A stretch of 64,000 bases of DNA from CBDUQI01 sp965369325 (GCA_965369325.1 CBDUQI010000004.1:1-64000); one strand, 5' to 3'. Shown: positions 1 through 11,000, numbered from the stretch's first letter. Translations and numbers: made by a program. Notes: generated by a model from the letters alone, not told the origin.

Positions 1-315
1 CTGCAATCGTTTGTGCCGGATCAGCAGTTTATTGATGGCTACGTGCAGGCCGCCCAGATGGCGGGTCTGGAGTACACGCCTGTGGAGAATGGGGTTGCCG
101 GCCTGTTTACGGGTGGTGCCGCCTTCCCAGGCAACGACTGGAATAGCAGCCCGAATGGAGAGGACTACCTAGCTCGCATCCCGCAGGCCAGCCACGATGA
201 CCTTGCCGGCATTCGCGATTTCCATTTGCGCTTCACCCAACGTGTCGTGACGGGGCTGGATCGCGTGGGTGCGGAGGTGACGTTACAGTTTCTGGAGCGA
301 TTGCCCTGCAGGTGA
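1..315 (+). CDS. C-terminal part of an unrecognised protein (cut by window edge)
   Basis: The frame is open from base 1 to a TGA at 313-315, so only the last 104 or so residues are seen and the start lies outside the window. An internal GTG at 13 is not needed as a start. The fragment is a mixed soluble sequence with a Gly/Asn/Ser-rich stretch (GNDWNSSPNGEDY) and a helical end (LRFTQRVVTGLDRVG). I do not recognise the family. It is convergent with the next gene. Confidence 0.55.
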   Translation: MQSFVPDQQFIDGYVQAAQMAGLEYTPVENGVAGLFTGGAAFPGNDWNSSPNGEDYLARIPQASHDDLAGIRDFHLRFTQRVVTGLDRVGAEVTLQFLERLPCR

Positions 316-316
316 G

Positions 317-331
317 CGGGGCGCAGCCCCG
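317..331. terminator. Small GC hairpin between convergent genes
   Basis: CGGGGC-GCA-GCCCCG is a perfect 6-bp stem with a 3-nt loop just after the stop of the first gene. No T-run follows on either strand, so it is a weak candidate for a bidirectional terminator. Confidence 0.3.
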
Positions 332-358
332 ATCTGCCGTCTGAGCTTACGGTAAGCG

Positions 359-829
359 TTACAGCAACGGCGGAATTTGATCAAACGGATTTCGGGGATC
401 GTTGGGCACCGCAGCCCTGAGGGCATCGCTCTGTGCGCGTTTGCCTGTTGAGCGCTCGTAGATTTCCCACAAATCGTAATATCCGCCCGCACCGTGCGGT
501 GGATCGGCGAAATCCACCGACAGACCGGCCGGGCCTTCTTCGTAGAGCTTCGCAGCAGGGTGGTCCCGATACTGGCTCCATAAAGCGACCACCCAGCAAC
601 CATTGTCCTGCTGCGTCAGAGATCCACTCGCACCACCTGGCGTTCGCCAAGCGCCTGTCCCGTCTTGTTTGAACGTCATTGTGACTTGGCCTCGATACTC
701 GTTGAGGGGCCATTCACGAATTTCATAGGTATGAGTGGTTGTGCTGTCCGGCGCAGCGTATGCGTTGGGGAAAAAACTAAAAATGATCCACAGCGCTGCG
801 TAGAGGCGCGGGTGTACTTTAGATTTCAT
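359..829 (-). CDS. Small exported protein of unknown function
   Basis: I place the start at the internal ATG (829) rather than the upstream one at 856, because MKSKVHPRLYAALWIIF... then gives a compact Sec signal peptide ending at ASNAYAA-like FPNAYAA. The mature protein is about 130 residues, with many aromatic and charged residues and a pattern (YEIREWPLNEYRGQVTMTF, then GTGAWRTPGGASG) suggesting a beta-rich periplasmic domain with one conserved-looking Cys in NGCWVVALW. I do not recognise the family. It is divergent from the propeller genes at 1024 and shares about 190 bp of upstream sequence with them. Confidence 0.6.
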   Translation of the reverse strand: MKSKVHPRLYAALWIIFSFFPNAYAAPDSTTTHTYEIREWPLNEYRGQVTMTFKQDGTGAWRTPGGASGSLTQQDNGCWVVALWSQYRDHPAAKLYEEGPAGLSVDFADPPHGAGGYYDLWEIYERSTGKRAQSDALRAAVPNDPRNPFDQIPPLL

Positions 830-1023
830 AGATGTACCCAGAATGATTTGTCGCACGTGACATGATGATCGTCGTTATGCTAGAGGGAGTTCGACCGGAG
901 GTATTTTGCCCCCCCCTTCGCAGACACCACCCCGCCAGGGGAGCATAGACGCTGAACAGCGCTAGAACAGTTGTGTGCTATCTTAGTTGCTGGTGAAAAC
1001 TCTACAAATAAGGCACCAAGCGA

Positions 1024-2754
1024 ATGGGCAAACTGTACATGCGCGCCTTTTGTGCTTTGAGCGCACAGCTAATGTTGTTCTATTCGGGCGACGCTTTTGC
1101 GTTAGTCGCACCCGTGCAAACCGACAGGTGCGACGTGAGCAAGGTGGGTGTTGGCGCCCCGTCAGGCCTCGCGTACAACCCGCTCATCGATGCCTTGGTA
1201 GTCACCGATATCGATCTGCAGCAAGCGTTTGTGTTGAGCAAGACATGTGAGCTTTTCGATGTCCTGGAGTTGCCCGGCACAACGCCTACCGGAATAACGT
1301 TTGATCCTATTGACCGGCGTTACGTTGTGCTGGACGGCAACGCTGCGCGTTTGCACTTTGTTGCCCTTGACGGGGGGGGGCAAGGGAGCTGCAGTCTCGA
1401 CGGTGTCGGCGATGCGAAAGGGATTACTTACGACCCAAGCGTGGGCGCGCTCGCGGTCCTCTCCGATGGTAGCGATGAGTTGCTGCGTGTGGCGACCACG
1501 GTGACTGACCACGGGCCGTGTCCGGTTTTGTCTCGCGACTCCCTGGCGCTATTGGGTATTACCCATTCGGATGGACTTACGTTTGACGCGGTGTCGCAGC
1601 GTCTTATTGTGGTGGATGGCCTCACCGATGAGGTGTGGCGCCTAACACCAACGTTGGAGTTGGTGGACAGTTTTGGTATCGGGGTCGCTCTAAATGCCGG
1701 CTTGTCGGCCGGTATGACTTTCGATTCGGGTAGCAATCGCTACTACATCGTGGATGAATTTGATCTGGTGATACGGGAAGTCGATGCGCGCGGCTCAGCG
1801 CAATTCAAGTGTTCACTCAATCCGATCGTAGACCACGAAATTATCGGCGCCGTGCTTAACTCGACGGACGGCGTGCTCGTGTTATTGCACGACGAACCTG
1901 CTGGTCGCGAATTGCTGTATGTGCGCGAAGATACATGCGAGATTATCAGGCGGGTGAACATCGGCGTGCAGGGCGCTCAACTCCCGAGCGGCGTTGGCTG
2001 GGACCGGTTAACCCGGGAGATAGTGGTGTCCGATCCGGCGGCGGACGCGTTGTTTTTCTTCGACTACGATTCTGGCGAGCGAGTTGACAGTTGTAGCACG
2101 CTCGATCCGGGGTTTTTCGGCAGCGCGGGTGTTAGTGTTATTCCTGAATTCGGGTGGTATTTGCTCACTGATAGCGGCGACACGATTGTTGTGTTGAACC
2201 GCAACTGCGAGCATATCACGCAAAATTCGACTCGGTTCTTCGGCGGGGAGGAACCCGGAGATATCACCTACCGCCAGCGCGACGGTCGGGCATTGGTGGT
2301 GGGTCGCTCGCCCAACAATGTTTATGTTGTGACGCTCGACGGGCGGAGTGATGTGGTGATCAACAACCCGGCCACTCGCGTGTCGGCCGCGATCGTATTA
2401 CCAGAGCCCGCGCGCTTTTTGACTGTCGACGAGGACGGGCTAAATTTCTTCGAATTTTATATCCCGTTGTTAGAAGAAACGCAATCGCTTAGCGGTAGTT
2501 ATCGCGGCGGGCTTTCTAAACTGCTCACTTTGTTGCCCCTCGGGGATGGATTCTTCTCTGCACGTCTGGATTTAGATGAGCGCGCCCCGCCTACTTGGGC
2601 GTACTGGCAGCCCGACACAAGACGGCTGCAACTAACCATCCGCGATGACAGTGGCGAGGCGCTCACATTGATCGGCGTGGTGTCGGCGGATATGAATCGA
2701 ATTACGTTTCCGGCGCCGATCGGCAATTTGATACGTGTGTTAGGTGCAGGATGA
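1024..2754 (+). CDS. Exported NHL/YncE-like beta-propeller protein, tandem paralogue 1
   Basis: 576 residues. MGKLYMRAFCALSAQ...SGDAFA is a signal peptide (MRAF at 1039 is an alternative start). The rest is a chain of propeller blades of the form SGLAYNP...ALVVTD, TGITFDP...YVVLD, KGITYDP...LAVLS, DGLTFDA...LIVVD, AGMTFDS...YYIVDE and SGVGWD...IVVSD. Each has a G-I-T-x-D turn and a V-V-D strand, as in NHL, YncE or SdiA-regulated-type repeats. The last 90 or so residues form a separate beta domain shared with the next gene. The stop overlaps the next start (ATGA), so the two are translationally coupled. The ligand is unknown; a periplasmic or surface binding role is inference. Confidence 0.75.
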   Translation: MGKLYMRAFCALSAQLMLFYSGDAFALVAPVQTDRCDVSKVGVGAPSGLAYNPLIDALVVTDIDLQQAFVLSKTCELFDVLELPGTTPTGITFDPIDRRYVVLDGNAARLHFVALDGGGQGSCSLDGVGDAKGITYDPSVGALAVLSDGSDELLRVATTVTDHGPCPVLSRDSLALLGITHSDGLTFDAVSQRLIVVDGLTDEVWRLTPTLELVDSFGIGVALNAGLSAGMTFDSGSNRYYIVDEFDLVIREVDARGSAQFKCSLNPIVDHEIIGAVLNSTDGVLVLLHDEPAGRELLYVREDTCEIIRRVNIGVQGAQLPSGVGWDRLTREIVVSDPAADALFFFDYDSGERVDSCSTLDPGFFGSAGVSVIPEFGWYLLTDSGDTIVVLNRNCEHITQNSTRFFGGEEPGDITYRQRDGRALVVGRSPNNVYVVTLDGRSDVVINNPATRVSAAIVLPEPARFLTVDEDGLNFFEFYIPLLEETQSLSGSYRGGLSKLLTLLPLGDGFFSARLDLDERAPPTWAYWQPDTRRLQLTIRDDSGEALTLIGVVSADMNRITFPAPIGNLIRVLGAG

Positions 2755-4520
2755 ACAAGCGACCCCAGACAATCGCGGCACGCGTCGGTGCCACCGGCGG
2801 CGCCTTTTGGCTCATTGCTGCGATATGCGTTAGCAGCGGCGCAAGGGCTGAACCGTTGCCGATTGGCACCAATACGTGCAGCACCGAGGGGTTTAACTCG
2901 TTCGGCCCTTCCGGCATTACGTGGAATCCTACTGCCAAAGTACTGGCGATTTCCGATGCCAACGCGGATGAGGTTTTCCTGGTGAACGCCGATTGCCAAT
3001 TGCTTGGCAGTTTCGATCTGCAAGTGCTTGGGTCGACCCTCGCCTCGGGGATTGCCTGGGATGACGCCGCCCAACGCTACGGCATTGTTGATGCCGCAAG
3101 TCTAGAGTTTCTGTTTGTGAGTGAGCAAGGCGGTGAGCTAGGGCGATGCGATTTGGCATCGGTGGGTGTGTTGGGGCCGATTGGTGTGACGTGGCGATCG
3201 CAACAAGGAGACTTTGCGATCGTCGACTCGATGGCTGACAACATCGTGATTGTGGCGGGCGAGGTGCTCGACGGATCACCGTGCGATGTGACACAACGGC
3301 TCGATCTGCCCAATGATGGCGATGATCCATTGGATACACCGTCCGGGATTTCCGTCGCGCCGGATCAGACAGGTTTCGCGGTGGCGGATTTTTTTGAGCG
3401 CGAAGTTTTCTTGCTGAATGCGTTGGCCGCGCCGGTCACCCAATTCGGCCTTAAAGAGTCGGTCGATAGCCGCCAACCCAGCGGCATCATCTATGTGCCG
3501 GAACGGGAGCGCTACTATGTTGTGGATGCCGATGAGGACGAGCTATACGAGATCGATGCGCGTGGCAGCAGTACGTTGCGTTGTCTCGCCGATGCGATTC
3601 CCCAGGTGTCGCGTGTTGGTTTCGCCTTCAATGAGCGGGCCGATGAGTTCGTCATCTTAACTTCGGATTATGATACGTCCTCCGTCTGGTTCTTGAACGC
3701 CCGGAGCTGCGAAATCCAAGCGCAGGTGTCAATCGACGGGTTAGGAGTGCTGTTCCCGCGTGGACTTGAGTATCTGCCGGATACCGATGAACTCGTGATC
3801 AGTGATGAGGATGAGCTTTGGTTCTTTGACTATCGGGCGAGCACCGTGCATCGTCGCTGCGATCTGCCACAAACTGCCAATGCACGCGCCAACGATGTAT
3901 CGCTATTCGAGCCGCTTGATCAGCTTTTTGTAAGTACTGGTTTTATTAGTGGCGAAGTGCTGATCGTCGATCGGCAGTGCAACTTCGTTGCACAAAATGA
4001 CTTCTTGGCATTCCAAACCGTGCCCGATGATTTGGTTCGACAACGGCGAAACGGGAATATTGTCAGCGTCGACTCGCAGCGCGAGGACGTCTTTGTGACA
4101 GACTTTGAAGGTCGTGCCTTGTTGGAGTTCGCGACGGGCGATTTGGATCTCGATGGCCCCATCGGCATTCTTGCCAAAGATAGCGTGACCGGCTTTGTCG
4201 TGACGGGGTTACGCGATAAAGGGATCTATGACTGGGACGTACCGTTGCTTGGTGAGATTGGTACCCTGACCGGCAACTTCGTCGCACCCGGGCGCAGCAT
4301 CTTTCTCGATGATCGTGGTGAAGGGTTTGTCACCGGCGCGGTCAAACTCGCGGCCGAGCGACTGCCGGTGTCGGGATACTACGACGCGGCGGCCGGCAAG
4401 ATTACGTTGACCATCGTCATTACTATCGGCAACCCTGTTACCGTGACCGGCACGGTCACTGCGGACTTAGAGGAGCTGCGACTCGGCCCGCCCCTCGGAC
4501 GGTTGTTCCGCGAGCCTTGA
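2751..4520 (+). CDS. Exported NHL/YncE-like beta-propeller protein, tandem paralogue 2
   Basis: 589 residues with a clear signal peptide (MNKRPQTIAARV...AAICVSSGARAEP). The architecture matches the preceding gene blade by blade (SGITWNP, SGIAWDD, IGVTWRS, SGISVAP, SGIIYVP, RGLEYLP), and a shared motif (YYVVDADEDELYEIDARGS here, YYIVDEFDLVIREVDARGS there) marks the same blade. The C-terminal beta domain is also shared (LTGNF...ITLTI...VTGTVTADL). The pair is therefore an old tandem duplication. ATGA overlap with the first copy indicates coupled expression. Paired Cys in several blades suggest disulfides, consistent with export. Function unknown. Confidence 0.75.
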   Translation: MNKRPQTIAARVGATGGAFWLIAAICVSSGARAEPLPIGTNTCSTEGFNSFGPSGITWNPTAKVLAISDANADEVFLVNADCQLLGSFDLQVLGSTLASGIAWDDAAQRYGIVDAASLEFLFVSEQGGELGRCDLASVGVLGPIGVTWRSQQGDFAIVDSMADNIVIVAGEVLDGSPCDVTQRLDLPNDGDDPLDTPSGISVAPDQTGFAVADFFEREVFLLNALAAPVTQFGLKESVDSRQPSGIIYVPERERYYVVDADEDELYEIDARGSSTLRCLADAIPQVSRVGFAFNERADEFVILTSDYDTSSVWFLNARSCEIQAQVSIDGLGVLFPRGLEYLPDTDELVISDEDELWFFDYRASTVHRRCDLPQTANARANDVSLFEPLDQLFVSTGFISGEVLIVDRQCNFVAQNDFLAFQTVPDDLVRQRRNGNIVSVDSQREDVFVTDFEGRALLEFATGDLDLDGPIGILAKDSVTGFVVTGLRDKGIYDWDVPLLGEIGTLTGNFVAPGRSIFLDDRGEGFVTGAVKLAAERLPVSGYYDAAAGKITLTIVITIGNPVTVTGTVTADLEELRLGPPLGRLFREP

Positions 4521-4745
4521 GCACGCCCTAACGTCTCCGCGATTCACCTGAAAGGAGCGCGGACAGAACAATTGACAGTCACGCCTACATTCGGTGCGAA
4601 AATACACGTTCGGGGCCAGGCGCACGGCGCGTCGGGTGACTCCATTGCCCGACGCATTTCGCCCGGTCGCGTTTGCTTCCACAATGGGCGCAGTCTGCGC
4701 CAAGCCAGCCGGGCCTGGTCAGTGGTCAACTTGTGGGGGGTTGTC

Positions 4746-7700
4746 ATGTTTCGTTTGTGCTGCGTTTTTGTGACCGCGTTGCTAAGTACGGTGCTGCCGC
4801 CTTTGGCACAGGCTGCTGTCGATTACGATATTGTCTACGTGCGCCAGCTGCGCTACGGCGACAACCTCAACACCATTTGGCCGGAGGTCACCCATCCCGG
4901 TCGCGCCGAACCCGGTGCCGATTTGATGCTGCTGCACCCGGATGGCAGCGAGGAGGTGCTGGTTGCAGGTGGCGACGGTGCGGTCACCGATCCGTTTTTG
5001 TCGTTTGACGCACAGTGGGTGTACTACGCGTACTTTCACGATCTACGCCCCCAGAGTTTAAACACCCAGCGCGAACACTTGTCATTTCTCGGCTCGGATA
5101 TTTTCCGCGTCAACCTGCAAAGCCGGGAGATACAGCAGCTGACATTTGGCGAGTTCACGCCTAACACTGCGGCTGGCATTTGGGATGAAAGCAATCCGCT
5201 GGACCCGCCCTCGCAGTTCAACCGCCTCGGCTTCGGCGTTCTGAACCTCGGCCCCAGCCCGTTACCCGGCGGGCGAGTAGCGTTCACCAGCAGCCGCAAC
5301 GCCTTCGATCCACCCCGGGGCAACACCAAGCCGACTTTGCAGCTGTACGTGATGGATGACACGGGCGATAACGTGGAGCAGACCGGCCATATGAATCTCG
5401 GCAGCGCGCTGCATCCCACCGTGTTGCGCGACGGTCGGCTGTTGTTTTCCACCCTGGAAAGTCAGGGGCTGCGGGGTGGGCTGTTGTGGGGTATCTGGTC
5501 GATCTTCCCTGACGGGCGTCAGTGGGCGCCATTCGTCAGTGCGTTTACACAGACCCAGTCGTTTCATTTTATGACGCAACTGAGTAACGGTGATGTGGTG
5601 GTGACCGACTACTACAACGCCAATAACAATGGCTTCGGCGCGCTGTATCGCCTGCCGGCCGCGCCGCCGGCCGGGGAGCCAGCCTTCCACGACGCCTTCG
5701 CGCAAGACAACGACCACGTCTTGCATTCCACCGACGTGGGCGGTGTGCCCTACACGCGCCCGATTACCATTGCGTTCACCCCGAAGGGGATGCATAGCCT
5801 CACGCCGTTCACCACCGGTACCGACTTCGATGCCCCAACCGATGCCAGTGGCGAGTATGTGGGCAAGTTCACCCATCCGTCAGGCGCCCCGGGCGGCGAT
5901 CTGCTCACGGTGTGGACGCCTGGCCCGGCCAACCACCGTAACGGCGTGCATCTGCCCGCCTACGATGGCGGCCTGTACTTGGTGCCCGGCGCCCAGGTAA
6001 TTCAAAGCCCACAGGAATTGGTGCTGATCAAGAACGATCCCGCCTTCAACGAAGCCTGGCCACGCGCGGTCGTGCCCTACGCCGCTATTCACGGCGTCGC
6101 GGAGCCGCAAACATTGCCTTGGCTGCCCAACGATGGCACGGTGCACGGCGAGCTACCGGCGGGTTCACCCTTTGCCCTCATTGGTGCCAGCACTATTTAC
6201 AAGCGCGAGAGTTTTCCCGGCCGCGTTACGGGGCATCTAAACACCTTCGATGGCCTTGATCCGTTTAACACCTACGAGAACGACCCCAGCAGCAATTTTG
6301 TCTGGCAGGGCGGCGATGCGGGCAAGTACGATAACAGCGACATTTGGGCCATTCGCATTGTCGCGATGGAACCGAACACAGACCGTAGCTACGGGCCACA
6401 AGATATCTTCGACGCCCAGTTCCGCAATTTCGCCGGTGAACGGCTGCGGATTCTCGGCGAGATTCCGTTGCGTAAGTTCGATGAGGGCGGTACGCCGGTA
6501 CTCGATCCGGAGGGTAATCCGGACACCAGCTTTCTGGTCAAGCTTCCCGCCGACACGCCGTTTACCTTCCAGACGCTCGACCGTAACGCGATGGTGTTGA
6601 ATGTGTCGCAAACCTGGCACCAACTGCGCCCCGGCGAAGTGCGCACCGACTGCGGTGGCTGTCACGCACACAGTCAGGCACCGCTGGCGTTTGCGCAAAC
6701 CGCCGCGGCGGCGCCCGACTACGAGATCTTCGACCTCGGCGCGGTTACGCCCCTGCTCACGCACGATCTGGCCGGCGAGCCTGCCCTGAACGTGGTGCAA
6801 ACGCCGTTGGTGGATGTGGAGTTTTACCGGGACATCCGCCCGCTGCTCGAGCAAAGTTGCAGTGGCTGTCACGATGCCAGCGCGCCCGGCAATCTGGTAC
6901 TGGACGATCACAGTCTGTATGGCATGAGCCAATATCCCACCTTCGACGTACCGGGCGATTACGCCCGTCTGGCGTTCGACTCCGCGGCACAGTGGGGCCA
7001 CCCGCCTGTGATCCAGACGGTGCAATGGCGCCAGACCAATGCCAGCCGCTACGTGCGTCAGTTTCAAAGCCGCCGCAGCCTGTTGATGTGGAAGTTGTTC
7101 GGCGCGCGCTTGGATGGATGGAGTAACGCGGATCATCCCACCGAGACTGTACCCGGCAATGCTGCCACCTTACCGCCGGGCACCAACCCGGACTTGGCAG
7201 ATCTGGACTACACAGGTACGCCTATGCCGCCTCCCGATACCACGCCGGCCTTGAGCATTGATGAGCGTATGACCTTCGCCCGTTGGATCGATCTGGGCGC
7301 GCCGATCGAAATCGACCCCACCTACGGCTGGTTCCTGGACGACCTGCGCCCGACGGTGACGGTCTCCACGCCGCGGCCGGGCTTGAACGGCACGATCAGC
7401 GCGTTGCGTTTCGGGCTGGCCGACGCCAACTCGGGCTTGGATCTGTCCAGCTTATCGGTGACGGGCACGTTTGAGGTGGCCGGCCGTCCACCGCGCGCGG
7501 AACTGGCAGACCTGGTGAGCAGTGACGGCGATGGGATTTACACCCTGTTTACCGGTCAACTGCCTCCTCTGCAAAACGCCAAATTACTGGTGGAGGTGCA
7601 GGACCAGCAGGGCAACGTCACTCGCGTGCTTCGCACTTTCACTACCGCCGCTGACGGCGATAACGATGGAGTCACCGACAGTCTCGACAACTGCCTCACG

Positions 7701-7949
7701 GCCGCCAACGCGGATCAGCGCGACACCGATGCGGATGGCTTCGGCAACGCCTGTGATGGCGACCTGAACAACGACTGCAACGTGGACTTCTCCGATCTAG
7801 CCCTGTTGAAAGCTGTCTTCTTCAGCGCTGACCCGCATGCGGATCTGGATGGTGATGGCACGGTGAACTTTGCCGACCTGGGGATTATGAAAGCCGGCTT
7901 CTTCGCGGCACCAGGCCCGAGTGCGAGTGGCGATTGCACCACCCGCTGA
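4746..7949 (+). CDS. Large exported di-heme protein: TolB/HZS-alpha-like propeller, TSP3 and dockerin-like repeats
   Basis: 1067 residues from the ATG at 4746, which follows GGGGGG and begins a signal peptide (MFRLCCVFVTALLSTV...AQA); the frame stays open further upstream but that part has no signal. The N-terminal 550 residues resemble the PD40/TolB-type propeller of the hydrazine-synthase alpha-like family (GADLMLLHPDGSEEVLV, LSFDAQWVYYAYF, GGRVAFTSSRNAF). Two CXXCH heme sites follow, CGGCH (base 6650 region) and CSGCH (base 6860 region). The end has a thrombospondin type-3-like Asp loop region (DGDNDGVTDSLDNC) and two dockerin-like EF-hand loops (DLNNDCNVDFSDLALLK and DLDGDGTVNFADLGIMK). 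It is probably periplasmic or outer-surface and binds Ca2+ and heme c. True hydrazine synthase activity is not implied, because only the fold family is shared. Confidence 0.75.
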   Translation: MFRLCCVFVTALLSTVLPPLAQAAVDYDIVYVRQLRYGDNLNTIWPEVTHPGRAEPGADLMLLHPDGSEEVLVAGGDGAVTDPFLSFDAQWVYYAYFHDLRPQSLNTQREHLSFLGSDIFRVNLQSREIQQLTFGEFTPNTAAGIWDESNPLDPPSQFNRLGFGVLNLGPSPLPGGRVAFTSSRNAFDPPRGNTKPTLQLYVMDDTGDNVEQTGHMNLGSALHPTVLRDGRLLFSTLESQGLRGGLLWGIWSIFPDGRQWAPFVSAFTQTQSFHFMTQLSNGDVVVTDYYNANNNGFGALYRLPAAPPAGEPAFHDAFAQDNDHVLHSTDVGGVPYTRPITIAFTPKGMHSLTPFTTGTDFDAPTDASGEYVGKFTHPSGAPGGDLLTVWTPGPANHRNGVHLPAYDGGLYLVPGAQVIQSPQELVLIKNDPAFNEAWPRAVVPYAAIHGVAEPQTLPWLPNDGTVHGELPAGSPFALIGASTIYKRESFPGRVTGHLNTFDGLDPFNTYENDPSSNFVWQGGDAGKYDNSDIWAIRIVAMEPNTDRSYGPQDIFDAQFRNFAGERLRILGEIPLRKFDEGGTPVLDPEGNPDTSFLVKLPADTPFTFQTLDRNAMVLNVSQTWHQLRPGEVRTDCGGCHAHSQAPLAFAQTAAAAPDYEIFDLGAVTPLLTHDLAGEPALNVVQTPLVDVEFYRDIRPLLEQSCSGCHDASAPGNLVLDDHSLYGMSQYPTFDVPGDYARLAFDSAAQWGHPPVIQTVQWRQTNASRYVRQFQSRRSLLMWKLFGARLDGWSNADHPTETVPGNAATLPPGTNPDLADLDYTGTPMPPPDTTPALSIDERMTFARWIDLGAPIEIDPTYGWFLDDLRPTVTVSTPRPGLNGTISALRFGLADANSGLDLSSLSVTGTFEVAGRPPRAELADLVSSDGDGIYTLFTGQLPPLQNAKLLVEVQDQQGNVTRVLRTFTTAADGDNDGVTDSLDNCLTAANADQRDTDADGFGNACDGDLNNDCNVDFSDLALLKAVFFSADPHADLDGDGTVNFADLGIMKAGFFAAPGPSASGDCTTR

Positions 7950-8002
7950 GAGGTGTCGGTGCCGCATGCCCTTGAACACGCGGTTACGCCATTGCGCGCC
8001 GT

Positions 8003-11000
8003 TTACGTTTTGATGCGCTCGGGCGGTGGGCCGAGGATGTCACGGCGCTTTTGTATGATGTTCAACGGCGAAAAATCTTCAGCTTCAAAGATAATTTGTT
8101 TCACCGGCCACTCGCCAGCATCTTTTTTCTTCTGCAGATACGCCGACGCATTGAACCAACGGATACGTTTGTCCGACGTGCGCACCACCAGCATGACCGG
8201 ATAGGCCTGAGCAATCCAGTAGTCCGCCCAGCGGGGTTTTCTGATGTCGAAGACTTCCGTTTTGTCCCGCTGGCGATTGCGCAGATGTGCGTCGCCGGAC
8301 TTCAGTTGCAAATACAGCCTTTGCCCGCTGGCATTGCCGCTGTAATCTTTGAATTCGATCTCACCGTCGATACCATGATCGGAGTTAGACAAGGCGCGGT
8401 AGATCTGCCCGGCCTCGCCTGCGATGGCTTTGGCATGACCTTCCAGAATCAGTTCCCGGCTTTCGTTGTCGATAGCAATCTGCGAGGCTTCGCGCAACAG
8501 ACGGACACGATTTTTGAATTCCTGGGAGGCGAATTTTCGTTCTACCGCGTCCCATAGCGGTATCTGCGCTTTGCACTTGCGACTGGTGCACGCCACCGCT
8601 GCGTGTTCGCCATCTTCTGCCAGCACCTCTCGGGTTTCCTCATCGTCCTTGTATACCCGCCCACATGCCGTACAGACGTAGTGTCGAGTTCGCTGAGTTT
8701 TTTCACCTTTGTCCTCAACGTGTTCGTGCACGTAGCGGTTGAACAGCACCTTATCGTCTTCGGGCGTGCTCGGGTCGCAGTGGACAAGCAGCGATCCGCG
8801 CCCTTCTTTGCCCCGTTTTAACTGCACCGCCACCTGCGCACCTGATGCCACCGTGAACTGCGCATAGTCTTTCCACAGGGAATGTTTCGTTAACGCAGAC
8901 ACGTGATGCAGCCGCACCACCAGGGTGGCGTAGACGTCATCCAGAAAGCCGGAGAACGCGTAGGTCGCCAGCAACGGCGGGCTGTCCGGGTCTTCAGGGC
9001 GTTCCGCGCCGAAGAAGGCGGGAAACACCAATTGCGTGCCCCCCTCCGTCTTTTGCTGAATGCACAAGCCGCGTTTGATAAACGTCTGATGCATCGCTTG
9101 CAGCACAATCTGTTCGTCGCTGGCGGCGAGGCGTTCCATGCCTTTGTAGTTCAGTCGTCCGGCTTCGACATCGTCTTCGCCAATGATGCCCAGGTCGTTG
9201 TCTGCATCACGTAGGGTACGAATGACAGCGCTCGCGTAGCAGTTGATCTTCTCTGGCTGTAACAGGATGAAATCGCCAAAATCCAGATGCCACACCAAAC
9301 CCGGTGCGGCGAGATGGCCGACAACGGTGCTCAGTTCTGCGTGGGTAAATGTGAGATCGGAGAGCGTTAGTCGGAGCCTTTCGTTCAGGTCGCCGAGTCG
9401 GATCAGCACATTGCCGGCATCGCGCAGACTCAGGATGGCGGTTTTTAGTTGATCGAAGATCTCGTTGCTGACGATCACCTCCAGTTTATCCCAGTCGATG
9501 TGCTCCACCATCGCCTGTTCCAGTTCGGGGATGCCGATGTTGTTTTTGGCGCTGGTTTCCAGGTAACCGGCGAAGCCCTGGTTTTCCAGAAACTCATCCA
9601 TGCCTTGCTTAGACGCGCGCAGGCCGCCCACGTCGGTTCGGGCTGCCACCAGCAGCTTACGGTACCTGCCTTGAGCAGCTCGCTTGATGTCGTGATCCCA
9701 GCGACCCAGCGAATCGAACAACCGATCGCTTTGGGGATTGAAGACCAGCACCACTAGCGAGGCCCGGTCCATGAACAACTGGTGAATCAGGCGGTAGTCT
9801 GCTTGTCCGGCAAAGTCCCACAGCCAGATCTCGCGGTGCACGCCTTCGGCGGTGATGTCTTTGCCCGCTTTCAACTGCAATGCCCAACCGGAATCGGTGT
9901 GTTCGGCATCCAGTCGGGTGGCCCAGTGGCCGTCGGTGGAGTCGGTGGGTTCCCATTGGCCGGTGGCAATTCTCATCGCCAGGCCGGTTTTGCCGACGCG
10001 GCTTTCCCCGACCAGCAGCACCTTGGCATTGGTGTAGCGTGTTCCGGCGAGGGATGCCGCTTGTTTGTCCTCGCTGTGCTCTTGCCAGAACCTAAGGACG
10101 CCGTTTTCAGCGGCGGAAACGAATTGAAACGGTGCCGCGGGTGTTACCAGCACAGAGTTTACCCTCGCTGTATGACCTTCGAAGGTAGCGGAGCAGGTGT
10201 TCTGTGCCAGGTCCCAAACTCTGACGATGTTGTCGGCGGCGCCGGAGAGAGCGGTGAGGCCATCGGGTGTGACCGCCACGGACAAGACGCTAGCGATGTG
10301 CCCTTCCAGCGTAGCGGAGCAGATGTTTTGTGTCAGGTCCCAGACTTTAACGGTGTTGTCCTGGGCGCCGGAGATGGCGGTGAGTGCATCGGGTGTGATC
10401 GCCACGGAGAAGACACTACCGGTGTGCCCTTCGAGCGTGGCGACGCAGGTGTTTTGTGCGAGATCCCAGATTTTGACGGCGTTGTCCCGGCCGCCGGAGA
10501 GGGCGGTGCGGCCATCGGGCGTGATCGACACGGTCGTAACCGAATCGATGTGCCCCACGAGCGTGGCGGCGCAGGTATTTTGTGCGAGGTCCCAGACTTT
10601 TACGGTGTTGTCCGCAGCGCCGGAGATGGCGGTGAGGCCATCGGGCGTGACCGCCACGGACCAGACAAGAGCGCCGTGCCCTTCGAGCGTTGCGGAGCAG
10701 GTGTTCTGTGCCAGATCCCAGACTTTGACGGTGTTGTCATCGGCGCCGGAGATGGCGGTGAGGCCATCGGGCGTGACTGCCACCGCATTCACCTCATCGT
10801 TGTGCCCTTGGAGCGTTGCGGAGCAGGTTTTTTGTGCCAGATCCCAGACTTTCACGGTGTTCTCCTGGGCGCTGGAGATAGCGGTGAGGCCATCGGGCGT
10901 GACCGCGACGGTAGTAACTTCACCGGTGTGCCCTTGGAGCGTTGCGGAGCAGGTTTTTTGTGTGAGGTCCCAGACGTTGACGGTGCTGTCATAATCGCTG

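Noticed and set aside
4572..4600. TTGACA upstream of the di-heme propeller gene as a promoter
   Set aside because: The -35 is consensus but no acceptable -10 lies 16-18 bp downstream.
4687..4701. GGCGCA-GTC-TGCGCC palindrome before the di-heme gene
   Set aside because: Short, GC-rich and without T-run or a second copy; could be chance at this base composition.
6237..7136. Minus-strand open frame of 299 codons
   Set aside because: Shadow of the di-heme propeller gene; the heme motifs are on the plus strand.
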